The translations under genes were made by a program, and so were the position numbers. This document shows positions 55,601 through 63,650 of a stretch of 64,000 nt of DNA, in pieces; position 1 is the first letter of the stretch; each line of letters starts with the position of its first letter. This DNA comes from Heyndrickxia shackletonii. GTDB taxonomy: Bacteria > Bacillota > Bacilli > Bacillales > Bacillaceae_C. Under the pieces are notes generated by a model that worked only from the letters and a program-made list of their open reading frames with translations, made no database searches and was not told the origin of the DNA. Where the stretch lies: the NCBI RefSeq assembly GCF_001420715.1, contig NZ_LJJC01000015.1, positions 575,319 to 639,318 of the forward strand. Direction: 5' to 3'.

Positions 55601-56803
55601 TTAAGGAAATCGTATCGTAACGGTGGTTCCTTCGCCTTTTTTACTATGAAAGTCAATAGTCCCATTATACTTAGCTGCTATATTAAAGCAAATCATCATC
55701 CCCAAGCCAGTCCCTTTACTCTTTAATGAATAAAAAGGAGTACCGAGAGATTTCACTTCCTCTTCAGACATTCCATCCCCGAAGTCGGTCACTTTTATTT
55801 CAACAAAATCCTTTTTCCTTTCTGCCGTTACAATAACGGAATCGCCAATTTTAGAAGCCTCAATGGCATTTTTGATAATATTGACGAGCATTTGTTTAAT
55901 CTCAATGTTATTGACAGCGATAAAGCAATCTTCCATTACCTTAAGTTCAATTTTATTATCTCGAAAAAACCCATAGGATTGAAGCAGATCTACTACACTT
56001 TGAAGAACAGATCTAACATTCACGGTTTCTGTCACTGCATTTCTATTCGGTTTCGCGATTGATAGAAACTGAGAAAGCACCTCTTCTGCTATATTTAATT
56101 CATCTATCATTAGCCTGAAATGTCTTTTTGCGTCGGCGCTATATGCTGTGTCTTTTTCATATAACTGTAAAAAGCCTTTGACCACTGTTAAAGGATTTCT
56201 TATCTCATGGGCCAATGCAGCGGCCAATTGGCCAGTTGTCTTTAATCGCTCTGACTGCTTAATTTGTTCATAATATAATTGCTGTTTTTTCATTCGCCCG
56301 TACGTTAAATAGAAAGTAAAGCAGATCAGTGCTTGACTCCCGATAAAATTTATCACATTGCCGATTAAATTTTCTTTAATATAGTAATAAGCAGATTCTT
56401 CATCCAAATAATTAATATAAACGAACGTAAATGTCATTAGAATGCTGTTAAGCGGAATGGAAAAATAAAATAGCTTTGAATCAAAAAACAAAATAGCAAC
56501 TGCAGGAATAAAACAAAGAAAAATAAAATTAGACCCAATACCAGGGTACAGAAAAAAGATGGTATAAAAATAACAAAACGCTAAGATAATAATGACGGCT
56601 CTGAACAAATGAGTTACATGCTTAGGATATAGCAATAAACATACAGATAAAATCACTACTAACAGACTATGTAAAACAAACCCAAACTCCAACCAGCCAA
56701 TAATAGCGTTACCCTCTAATAATCCCATTGCCATAATAGTTATTACAATGCAAACTGTTATATAATATAATTTTTTATTTATATGAGTATAAAATTCTTC
56801 CAT
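55601..56803 (-). CDS. Membrane sensor histidine kinase (sporulation-kinase-like)
   Basis: 400 residues. About six helices fill residues 10-175. The H box is ALAHEIRNPLTVVKGFLQLY near residue 200, the N box MLVNIIKNAIEAS near 305, and the ATP-lid glycines VTDFGDGMSEEE and GTGLGMMICFNIA follow. No PAS or HAMP domain and no adjacent response regulator. The layout resembles KinB/orphan kinases of the sporulation phosphorelay; that role is inferred. Confidence 0.88.
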   Translation of the reverse strand: MEEFYTHINKKLYYITVCIVITIMAMGLLEGNAIIGWLEFGFVLHSLLVVILSVCLLLYPKHVTHLFRAVIIILAFCYFYTIFFLYPGIGSNFIFLCFIPAVAILFFDSKLFYFSIPLNSILMTFTFVYINYLDEESAYYYIKENLIGNVINFIGSQALICFTFYLTYGRMKKQQLYYEQIKQSERLKTTGQLAAALAHEIRNPLTVVKGFLQLYEKDTAYSADAKRHFRLMIDELNIAEEVLSQFLSIAKPNRNAVTETVNVRSVLQSVVDLLQSYGFFRDNKIELKVMEDCFIAVNNIEIKQMLVNIIKNAIEASKIGDSVIVTAERKKDFVEIKVTDFGDGMSEEEVKSLGTPFYSLKSKGTGLGMMICFNIAAKYNGTIDFHSKKGEGTTVTIRFP

Positions 56804-56878
56804 GTTGCACCTTAAAAAAGTCTTTTTAGCATTTTCCTATACAGGATAAATATTCCTACTCATATAGTATCACATCAT

Positions 56879-56900
56879 GGTGTCAGGCACTACCCGTGGT
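56879..56900 (+). repeat. GGTGTCAGGCAC dispersed repeat, copy 6, overlapping a gene end
   Basis: GGTGTCAGGCACTACCCGTGG. Its reverse complement supplies the stop codon and last residues of the SRPBCC gene (stop at 56890-56892), so the repeat seems to have landed in the 3' end of a coding region. Confidence 0.65.
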
Positions 56901-57354
56901 CATCCTCAAAACCTAGTAATAAATCTCCTTTATAAACAATCCCATGCTCTAAAAAAACTTTTAATAAGGTAATAGCTTCTCCCCATCCTACCGAACATCC
57001 AATACAAGAGGTTATATCATCATTTGTATAGCCGTCTTCTTCTAAGATTAGCAACGTCCCCTCTTTAAAGGGATGTAATTGAAATTTTACAGTCGTCGTA
57101 TTTTTACCTGGTTTCCATTGAAAAATAAAAGACTCACAAGGAATGGTTTCTATTATTTTTCCACCATCAACGATTTCTCTTTGATGATCATCCCCATATG
57201 ACCAACGAAGCCAGATTTCACCTGTCCCGTCAATATTTATATTGATGATTGTTCGATCGGTGAACCATGCATTCCAACCCTCTGCGGTGGTTAACGTCTG
57301 AAATACCTTCTCCTTTTCTACCTTAATGTATGCCTGGTGTTTTATTCCCACCAT
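56890..57354 (-). CDS. SRPBCC/AHSA1-domain protein
   Basis: 154 residues. KVFQTLTTAEGWNAWFTDR, IWLRWSYGD, FIFQWKPGKNTTTVKFQL and a C-terminal GWGEAITLLKVFLEHG helix define the AHSA1/START-like fold that binds a small hydrophobic ligand. Starts 2 bp after the VOC gene stop, so the two are co-translated. The C-terminus ends within a dispersed repeat and may be altered. Confidence 0.85.
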   Translation of the reverse strand: MVGIKHQAYIKVEKEKVFQTLTTAEGWNAWFTDRTIININIDGTGEIWLRWSYGDDHQREIVDGGKIIETIPCESFIFQWKPGKNTTTVKFQLHPFKEGTLLILEEDGYTNDDITSCIGCSVGWGEAITLLKVFLEHGIVYKGDLLLGFEDDHG

Positions 57355-57356
57355 AT

Positions 57357-57713
57357 TTAATTCGTAAACTCCAAAATTTCAATTTGGTTTCCCGAAGGAT
57401 CTTCTATGACAATATAGCGGCCAGGTGGGCACGGTTTAGGTTCATCGAAGAGAATTTTTACCCCTTTTGACTTTAATCGATTAAAATCACTTTCAATATG
57501 CTCTGAAAGAATGCCAAGTAAAACATTTTGACCTTCTCCGGATTTATTTGTTCCCTCTTCCTCCAACACAATCGGAATTTCATCATGAACTAAAGTAGCG
57601 ATTTTTTCCCCATAATGTTTATAAACTTTAAAATCCAGAACCTCCGTATAAAACTCAATCGCTTTTTTCAAATTTTCCACTTTTACGGTAAGAACACATA
57701 CTTTATTTAACAT
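57357..57713 (-). CDS. VOC (glyoxalase/dioxygenase fold) protein
   Basis: 118 residues. VLTVKVENLKKAIEFYTEVLDFKV and YIVIEDPSGNQIEILEF are the paired beta-alpha-beta-beta-beta modules, with the metal-ligand Glu in EILEF. Such proteins act in isomerisation, detoxification or drug binding. Lies between an AraC gene and an SRPBCC gene. Confidence 0.87.
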   Translation of the reverse strand: MLNKVCVLTVKVENLKKAIEFYTEVLDFKVYKHYGEKIATLVHDEIPIVLEEEGTNKSGEGQNVLLGILSEHIESDFNRLKSKGVKILFDEPKPCPPGRYIVIEDPSGNQIEILEFTN

Positions 57714-57772
57714 TTTATTTCCCTCCTCGGTTTTATGAATAGTTTACCAGTTAATTATTCCGAAACTTTCTT

Positions 57773-58558
57773 CTAGTTTGCTTTCTTCTTTACCTGTTCA
57801 TATAGAAGCTGGGGCAAGTTCACTAAAATCGGCGGATCGGTTGGTAAGGGTTCTCTCAGGCTTATTGTAATTTCTGTATCAGTAAACTTGGTTATTTCAA
57901 TCGGCTTATCGTACTTGCCTCGCAAAGCCCTGTTCAGTAGAAAGTAGTCTTTCGGATTTACACTCCATTTTAATGCAGCCGCTAATACATAATAAGTTCC
58001 AAGCGGAATATCTGAAAAAACACAACTTGTTTGATTTTGGGTAAAAGCTGTGCCTATTATAGGTTTCTGGTCTGGAATCGCACGTGGAAAAAGGCCAACA
58101 AAAATAATTCCTTTAAAAGTTGCCGGCACTTCAAGGTGACAAGATAATATCGGCGGTGCAGATGCAAGCAGTAAAGGGGATTCCTTGTCCTTGTAATCAT
58201 TAACAAAATCATGTAAATCGTTAGTACTTAATTGAAATTGCTTAGGTGATAATCCTACAAATTGCTTAAATTTCGAACTAAATGTTCCTAAACTTCTAAA
58301 ACCAATTAACAAAAGGATTTTTAAAATAGAAGGCGATTTGGAGCTTATCAGCATTTCCTTCCCTGCCTCCATTCTTAAGGCAGATAAATAATGCCGTGGC
58401 GAAACACCTGTAATTTCTTTAAAAATCCGTGAATAATGATAGGTGCTATAACCGACTAAGTAAGCAAGTTCTTCAGAAGTAATCTCTGTATCTATATTCT
58501 TTTTCATATAGTCGATAGATATTTTTACCGCCTTCATTTGATCATTCTTATTTTCCAT
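57773..58558 (-). CDS. AraC-family regulator with N-terminal HTH
   Basis: 261 residues from ATG 58558; the GTG three codons earlier overlaps the AGGTGG site. Two HTH motifs in residues 10-105: ITSEELAYLVGYSTYHYSRIFKEITGVSPRHYL and ILKILLLIGFRSLGTFSSKFKQFVGLSPKQF. The remaining 155 residues are an effector domain that I do not recognise. It probably controls the VOC and SRPBCC genes downstream. Confidence 0.88.
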   Translation of the reverse strand: MENKNDQMKAVKISIDYMKKNIDTEITSEELAYLVGYSTYHYSRIFKEITGVSPRHYLSALRMEAGKEMLISSKSPSILKILLLIGFRSLGTFSSKFKQFVGLSPKQFQLSTNDLHDFVNDYKDKESPLLLASAPPILSCHLEVPATFKGIIFVGLFPRAIPDQKPIIGTAFTQNQTSCVFSDIPLGTYYVLAAALKWSVNPKDYFLLNRALRGKYDKPIEITKFTDTEITISLREPLPTDPPILVNLPQLLYEQVKKKAN

Positions 58559-58725
58559 TACAGCCACCTATTTTTATTAGAATTTACTTCTCTGCTCTTA
58601 TAAGATTCTTCTGAACTATTGAGAATTCCTTCAACTATATGTAGCATTATGCTGCTCGTATGGAGCCTCGGCGCGCTCCTTCCTTTACACTATTTTTTTA
58701 GAAGACATATTCTATACTGACTGTA

Positions 58726-58990
58726 GTAACTACTTTGATGCGGGACGGTATGTTCTCCTTCCTATTATGGGTAAGGAGGTGATATACCTATAGATAATTT
58801 CAAGTCGTTAATAGAGTATACAGTGAATGTATTCTTTGCTGCGCTTGCTACCGCTATTACTCAGCGAATATTAAGCAGCAGAAGTAAAAAAACCGAAAAG
58901 AAAAACCACCCGCTTTTCGCCGCAAGCATAAGGGTGGTTCGGTTCTTCCCGCAAATAATCAACTATTAGAATAAAGAATATTTTGTAAAT
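58726..58990 (+). mobile_element. Small-ORF inverted-repeat element, copy 1 (decayed)
   Basis: The first 30 bp (58726-58755) are identical to the left end of copy 2 at 60989. The ribosome site TAAGGAGGTGAT follows, but the start codon is ATA instead of ATG (58790), and the C-terminal part is shifted after the NHP codons. The right inverted repeat is not recognisable. An AACCACCC / GGGTGGTT hairpin is kept. It lies in the 650-bp gap before the next gene; 58991-59214 shows only a short unexplained open stretch. Confidence 0.75.
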
Positions 58991-59214
58991 TACAAATCAA
59001 AAATTTATTGTCTTTTCATCTCCAATTCCAACTTCTCTATAAAAATGGGACGAAGAATTCTTTCAGGAGTATACCCTTGATATTGCTCTTAGGTCATTGA
59101 AAAAAAATGAAAAACTTGTAGTCTCCGGATTTTTGAAAAGGTAAGGAAGATGTGGCAACAAGGAAGAGGAAAATGTGGGTAATCCGCTATACACTTAAGC
59201 TGCTATTAAAACAT

Positions 59215-59547
59215 TTAAGAAAACAAGACTTTGACACTTCCTTCTTTTTGAGCTGTTTCCAAGCAACTAGTAATAAATTTCTGGATTTCCTTCTGTTGCC
59301 ATACTAAAAAATCATCCTTTGGCTGTTTTGAAAAATCTTCATTAAATAATTCATTTTTTGCCTCCAATGCCTTTTCCATTTGCGGCAATGAAAGGGTTTT
59401 GCTGTCACCTGATCCGCTAACACCTGCATAACAATCCGTTGCATCTAATAAATGGTAAAAAGTGTAGGCACAAGAATCCCTCATCGTAAAACGAATATAA
59501 GCAATTGCTTCACCCGCTTTATTTTGCCCGTAAATATCATGTCCCAT
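59215..59547 (-). CDS. Hypothetical protein
   Basis: 110 residues, soluble, with an AAGGAGGA site before ATG 59547. It begins MGHDIYGQN and contains SCAYTFYHLLDATDCYAGVSGSG and a helical C-terminus ending SVKVLFS. No domain recognised. The strong ribosome site and codon pattern support a real gene. The 430 bp upstream (59548-59975) hold only the csaA terminator. Confidence 0.7.
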   Translation of the reverse strand: MGHDIYGQNKAGEAIAYIRFTMRDSCAYTFYHLLDATDCYAGVSGSGDSKTLSLPQMEKALEAKNELFNEDFSKQPKDDFLVWQQKEIQKFITSCLETAQKEGSVKVLFS

Positions 59548-59910
59548 AAATAAAATCCTCCTTAGGATAAATTTATATATATACCCTCATGAGTACATAT
59601 AAAAATGTACCCATAAGATGGCTTAACAAAAAGACAGAATATAGCTTTACTGTTTTCTAGGTTACCAAGTACTTTACTTACTATAAGGTGTTGGAATTTA
59701 TTAATAGAGATAAAAACATAGAAGTAATAATGTGGTTATTGATGACTTCTAATCAAAGAAGAGTTTGTAGTTTAATTTTTCGGAGAAAAAAATATATCCA
59801 GTAAAATATTTACATAAAATGAAATAGAATGTCAATACCAAATATTCGACAAAATTCACCTAGATTATGAAATTGTGCAGTGTAATTATAGCTAAAAAAG
59901 ATGATGATGA

Positions 59911-59940
59911 AAAAAAGCGATCCTTCTTAGAGAACCGCTA
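59911..59940 (-). terminator. Terminator of csaA
   Basis: Minus-strand AGCGGTTCT / AAGGATCGCT stem followed by TTTTTTT. Confidence 0.75.
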
Positions 59941-59975
59941 CGTTTACTAGAAATAATAAGGTTTGCTTTTGTATT

Positions 59976-60305
59976 TCAAGCTATTGGAGTACCGTTTTTA
60001 ACCTGCTCATCCGGTTTTAATAGTACCACATCCCCCTCTTCTGGAACTCCGCCAAGTACCAATACTTCAGATTTATAACCCGCAATTCTCCTGGTAGGAA
60101 AGTTTACTACAGCTACTACTTGTCTCCCAATAAGTTGTTGTGGGTCATATCTTTTTGTTATTTGTGCGGAAGAATGTTTGATTCCAATTTCGCCAAAATC
60201 AATTTCTAATTTTATGGCAGGTTTTCGTGCTTCCGGAAATGGTTCTGCCTTTATCACGGTACCAACACGAATATCTAACTTTAAAAAATCTTCGATTGTT
60301 GCCAT
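59976..60305 (-). CDS. csaA: CsaA, tRNA-binding-fold chaperone
   Basis: 109 residues from ATG 60305 (GGAGG upstream). [30 protein letters not shown] and GIKHSSAQI, then [23 protein letters not shown] are the CsaA/tRNA-binding OB-fold. B. subtilis CsaA is a dimeric export-related chaperone that binds nascent proteins and SecA. Confidence 0.95.
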   Translation of the reverse strand: MATIEDFLKLDIRVGTVIKAEPFPEARKPAIKLEIDFGEIGIKHSSAQITKRYDPQQLIGRQVVAVVNFPTRRIAGYKSEVLVLGGVPEEGDVVLLKPDEQVKNGTPIA

Positions 60306-60384
60306 GAATATTACCTCCATTTTATTAGTTCTTCTGATTTTACAATATTACTCATGGGAGGGAAAATCAAACAAACACGTCCAA

Positions 60385-60525
60385 GTTACACTTGCTACTA
60401 CTTTTGCACAGCAAATAGGAAACAACAAGCGTAATAAAAGACAAAGAATAAACCACCCGAATCATCGCAAATGTAAGGATAGATCTTCACGTAATTAAAT
60501 TACGTAAACATACCGTCCTGCGGGC
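60385..60525 (+). mobile_element. Small-ORF inverted-repeat element, copy 3 (right part only)
   Basis: The frame ending at TAA 60498 reads TLATTFAQQIGNNKRNKRQR then INHPNHRKCKDRSSRN, aligned along its length with the peptide of copy 2. The right inverted repeat AACATACCGTCC is at 60507-60518. The left end and start codon are gone; the join is in the csaA upstream region. Confidence 0.65.
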
Positions 60526-60552
60526 AATACATACAAAGTTCCACTATATATT

Positions 60553-60587
60553 AAAAAAAACCCATTCTGGTATGAATGAGTTTTTCA
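60553..60587. terminator. Weak terminator-like hairpin
   Basis: AAACCCATTC / GAATGAGTTT stem between an A-run and TTTTTC. Confidence 0.4.
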
Positions 60588-60780
60588 TTTCATCAGATAT
60601 TTAACTGTTTGAATACTTCTTGATGTCATTCCATTAATAATTTGCGGATTAATATTAAACCTTTTTCGAATGGATTTTCTTAAACTCCGTAAATATAAGG
60701 ATTTTTTCATTTTTTGTTGGATTTCGTAGATAATATCAAGTGTCTTTTCTAATTTTGGTACGTAATACTTATAAACTTGT
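60585..60780 (-). pseudogene. Unidentified gene remnant
   Basis: About 65 codons open on the minus strand, reading KYYVPKLEKTLDIIYEIQQ then KMKKSLYLRSLRKSIRKRFN and IINGMTSRSIQTVKYLMK to a stop at 60585. Further upstream (to about 60890) another in-register piece reads LYNEVISLVQNKMMNGFQAI, separated by stop codons. It looks like the 3' part of a basic DNA- or RNA-binding protein that has decayed. I cannot name it. It fills the gap between copies 3 and 2 of the small element. Confidence 0.35.
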
Positions 60781-60988
60781 TATTTATTAGATCAGGATGA
60801 GCTGATAAAATTTTCGAATTGCTTGAAAGCCGTTCATCATTTTATTTTGGACAAGAGAAATTACTTCATTGTACAACTTTTGTATACTTCAGTTATTAGC
60901 TAGATCCAAAACAGAGGATTTTGAAGATACACCACAAAAAAATAGAATATTCTAAATCGCATTATACTATTATGTTATACTTCTTTTA

Positions 60989-61252
60989 GTAACTACTTTG
61001 ATGCGGGACGGTATGTTCCCTCTTCCTTTTATGGTTAAGGAGGTGATGTACCTATGGATGTTTTCAAGTCGTTAATAGAGAATACATTAAATGTATTCTT
61101 TGCTGCACTTGCTACTGCTTTTGCAAAGCGATTAGTAAGTGGCAAGCGTAAAAAAACGACAAAGAAAAACCACCCGCGTCGACCAAAACGTAAAGGTGGT
61201 TCTTCTCAGCAATAATTCAACCAGAACATACCGTCTTTGCAACAGTAGTTAC
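60989..61252 (+). mobile_element. Small-ORF inverted-repeat element, copy 2 (intact, 264 bp)
   Basis: Left end 60989-61018 begins GTAACTACT and ends GACGGTATGTTC. The right end 61224-61252, read on the other strand, also begins GTAACTACT and ends GACGGTATGTTC (12 bp perfect). Between them is one small gene. The ends behave like terminal inverted repeats of a non-autonomous element. No target duplication could be seen. Confidence 0.65.
61054..61215 (+). CDS. 53-residue cationic peptide gene carried by the repeat element
   Basis: TAAGGAGGTGAT, almost the full anti-16S sequence, lies 6 bases before ATG 61054. Residues 4-28 form an amphipathic/hydrophobic helix (FKSLIENTLNVFFAALATAF). Residues 25-53 are strongly basic (KRLVSGKRKKTTKK, then NHPRRPKRKGGSSQQ). 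A stem AACCACC/GGTGGTT lies in its 3' end. Two decayed paralogues are within 2.3 kb. Shape suits a membrane-active peptide, toxin or small nucleic-acid-binding protein; no family recognised. Confidence 0.6.
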   Translation: MDVFKSLIENTLNVFFAALATAFAKRLVSGKRKKTTKKNHPRRPKRKGGSSQQ

Positions 61253-61260
61253 AGATTTGA

Positions 61261-61290
61261 CCAAGGAGTTACAACTCCTTGGTTTATTTT
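61261..61290 (+). terminator. Terminator after the peptide gene
   Basis: CCAAGGAGTT / AACTCCTTGG stem with a 2-base loop, followed by TTTATTTT. Confidence 0.85.
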
Positions 61291-61457
61291 ATGTTTATAC
61301 ATTTATAGTATACCCTGACCTGAGAAAATTCAAATATAAAATGACAGAAGTTTTTGTCAATGTAAATTCATATTTTTCCTTACTTGTAATCACTTTTGTA
61401 TAAGTGGGATTAGAGACCTGCACTCTAGAAACTGTAGGTTCATTCCCATGTTTGTAG

Positions 61458-61640
61458 TTAGCGGACAGAGAATCCGCTATTCACATAAAATGACCCTAAT
61501 TTAAGAGTTATGCGGACACTGGTTCCGTTATTTACTAAAAACCACAAGGAAAACCATGTTTTTTCGGTAAATAAGGGATTCTCTGTCCGCAAAACTAAGA
61601 AAATACTCCATTTTGTCACAAATAACGGAACTGTTGACCG
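61458..61640. repeat. Four-arm palindromic intergenic element, copy 2
   Basis: Forward arms GCGGACAGAGAATCCG (GGACA at 61463) and GCGGACACTGGTTCCG (61514); reversed arms ending CTCTGTCCGC (61584) and GTTGACCGC (61635). Spacing is 51, 70, 51 bp, identical to 35815-36000. It fills the centre of the 590-bp gap before the secreted-protein gene. Confidence 0.8.
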
Positions 61641-61801
61641 CTTTATCAAGTTATGCGCCTTACTTCCAAAATACTTCTATTGGTACCGTTGCAAGCTGTT
61701 TTTGTTTCAAAGCTTTTTCCTGCATAAATGAGCTTGGTACAGTAGCATTCACATTCTCCACATTTTGATTTTAAAAAGTATAAATTCTCGAAGCCCTTAT
61801 A

Positions 61802-62497
61802 CTATTTCACTCGTTTAAACTCTATTTTCTTTGCCTGATACATCTTATCTTTAAATTCGTATGTAATTTCTAACATGCCAATAAACGTAGTAGGAGAAAT
61901 TTGTGCACTAACGGACGCCACCAAATGATCGTTGATAACATCATAGTGCTTAATATTTCCCAATGCTATATCACTGAATAAGTGCTCTTGCGGAATATGC
62001 AATGAATCAATATTAATAATTGTTTTCCGGTTGCCGATTCTCACTATGGCTTGATGCTTGGAAAGACTTGTTTTTACGTTTTTTAAAATAATGGCGGTTG
62101 GATTGTCTACCAGATTTTCTTTATCAACTTCACCTATATTGGTGCGAATTTTATGAAACACATGAACCTCAGAATCTCGGGCACCTGTCCCATAACCTCT
62201 TGTTAAAACAATAATTAAATCCTTAATGCCATCCCGGTTTATGTCTTTGTATAAAATCTCCGGTGCATACGTTGGATTCGTAACATTCAACCAAAAGGGG
62301 AAGAACCTCATCCCTTTATTTATCTTCATTTCAAAATTTCTGTACATTCCATCACTTTTAACAGCATATAAAACAACCTTTGCCTCTTCGGATTTTGCAA
62401 CAATCGTTTTAGATTCTGCGTTAATTAAAACTTGATTACTACTTATTCCACTGATAAGAAAAAGCAAAAACACTATTCTGCATCGAATAATAAACAC
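61802..62497 (-). CDS. Secreted protein with a VCBS/FG-GAP-like calcium motif
   Basis: 231 residues; start GTG 62497 abuts GAGGTG, so the true start is uncertain. An N-terminal hydrophobic segment (about 6-20) is a signal peptide or anchor. DINRDGIKDLIIV near residue 90 is a D-x-N-x-D-G calcium loop as in FG-GAP/VCBS repeats. The rest is beta-rich and unassigned. Probably exported. Confidence 0.65.
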   Translation of the reverse strand: MFIIRCRIVFLLFLISGISSNQVLINAESKTIVAKSEEAKVVLYAVKSDGMYRNFEMKINKGMRFFPFWLNVTNPTYAPEILYKDINRDGIKDLIIVLTRGYGTGARDSEVHVFHKIRTNIGEVDKENLVDNPTAIILKNVKTSLSKHQAIVRIGNRKTIINIDSLHIPQEHLFSDIALGNIKHYDVINDHLVASVSAQISPTTFIGMLEITYEFKDKMYQAKKIEFKRVK

Positions 62498-62618
62498 CTC
62501 ATAGTTAATTTACCTTTTGGTCAGGAGCAATATACATCCCCGTGTTTCTTAAAAGAGGTATACATTGCTTGTATCCCGAATTAATTATAATAGTAGCTAA
62601 ATTAAGGTGGGATAATTG

Positions 62619-63113
62619 ATGAAAACAATGTTTCAATATAACTGGCAAGTTCGTAATGAGTGGTTTTCTTGGTGTGAGGATGTACCAAAAGATGAATTGC
62701 TGAAGGTAAGAACTGGAGGAGTTGGAGGAGTTGGAGGAATCCTAAAAACACTTTTTCACATTGTGGATGTGGAATACAGTTGGATTTGCGATATGAAAGG
62801 AAAAATACCGAAAAAACAGGAATGTAGTGAACCATTTGAGTCATGGGCTACATTGGAGAAAGTCAGAGAACTATCAAAATCATATCATGAGGAAGTAAAA
62901 GCTTTTGTATTGGCTTGGGAACCTGATATGGAGAATCTATTCTTTTCAGAAACTAATTCAGATGGAGAATTAGAAATTTTCAAGTATGGAGAAGCAATGC
63001 GTCATGTTATTGCTCACGAAATACATCATATTGGTCAGTTATCTGTGTGGTCCCGTGAACTAGGACGAAAACCTATTACAGCTAATCTAATCAGAAGGGG
63101 ACTGTTTGACTAA
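62619..63113 (+). CDS. DinB-superfamily protein
   Basis: 164 residues from ATG 62619 (AAGGTGGGA upstream). Metal His residues: LFHIVDVEYSW near 48 and AHEIHHIGQL near 135-139. A Gly-rich GGVGGVGG stretch at about residues 33-40 is coded by an imperfect tandem 9-bp repeat and looks like a recent expansion. Related to, but not a copy of, the DinB-like protein at 30922. Confidence 0.87.
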   Translation: MKTMFQYNWQVRNEWFSWCEDVPKDELLKVRTGGVGGVGGILKTLFHIVDVEYSWICDMKGKIPKKQECSEPFESWATLEKVRELSKSYHEEVKAFVLAWEPDMENLFFSETNSDGELEIFKYGEAMRHVIAHEIHHIGQLSVWSRELGRKPITANLIRRGLFD

Positions 63114-63190
63114 AAAGGGGAAGGACTATTTAATAAGGTATAGGTTAAAATAAGTCTCTAAAATTTATCTGTTTTTGACAAGGAGAAAAT

Positions 63191-63577
63191 ATGGAAGATA
63201 AAAAAACATTTAAAACAATTGATGAATACATCTTACAATTTCCTCTTGAGATTCAGAAGACACTAAAAAAATTACGATTAGTTATAAAAGAGGCTGCACC
63301 TGAAGCCGATGAAAAGATAAGCTACCAAATGCCAACCTTTTCGTTTTACGGGAACCTAGTACATTTTGCTGTGTGGAAAAATCATATAGGGTTTTATCCA
63401 ACTTCAAGTGGAATGAATGCTTTTAAACAAGAACTATCAGAATATAAGAGAACAAAAGGTTCGATTCATTTTCCTTTATCGAAGCCACTTCCATATGAAT
63501 TGATTAGTAGGATAGTTAAATTTAGGGTTGCTGAGAATATGAAGAAAGCACAAGAAAAATTAGTGGACAAGAAATAA
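63191..63577 (+). CDS. DUF1801/YdhG-like protein
   Basis: 128 residues. TIDEYILQFPLEIQKTLKKLR, ISYQMPTF, VHFAVWKNHIGFYPTSSGM and GSIHFPLSKPLP define the YdhG/DUF1801 fold, sometimes annotated as an iron-chaperone-like domain. AAGGAG before ATG 63191. Confidence 0.87.
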   Translation: MEDKKTFKTIDEYILQFPLEIQKTLKKLRLVIKEAAPEADEKISYQMPTFSFYGNLVHFAVWKNHIGFYPTSSGMNAFKQELSEYKRTKGSIHFPLSKPLPYELISRIVKFRVAENMKKAQEKLVDKK

Positions 63578-63621
63578 CTTTTTAATAATGTAACTAGGCT
63601 TAGTAAATAAAAAAAATAATA

Positions 63622-63650
63622 AAAAGCTCAGATATCTAAATCTGAGCTTC
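63622..63650 (-). terminator. Minus-strand terminator next to the IS end
   Basis: AAGCTCAGAT / ATCTGAGCTT stem; on the minus strand it is followed by TTTTATTATTTTTT. No minus-strand gene is seen to its right, where the IS begins. Confidence 0.65.

Noticed and set aside
59060-59145. Open stretch reading WDEEFFQEYTLDIALRSLK
   Set aside because: Only about 33 codons, no start or ribosome site; could be a gene scrap but cannot be supported.
60178-60384. Plus-strand frame opposite csaA that runs into copy 3 of the small element
   Set aside because: The 5' part is the complement of csaA; only the 3' part is related to the peptide family.
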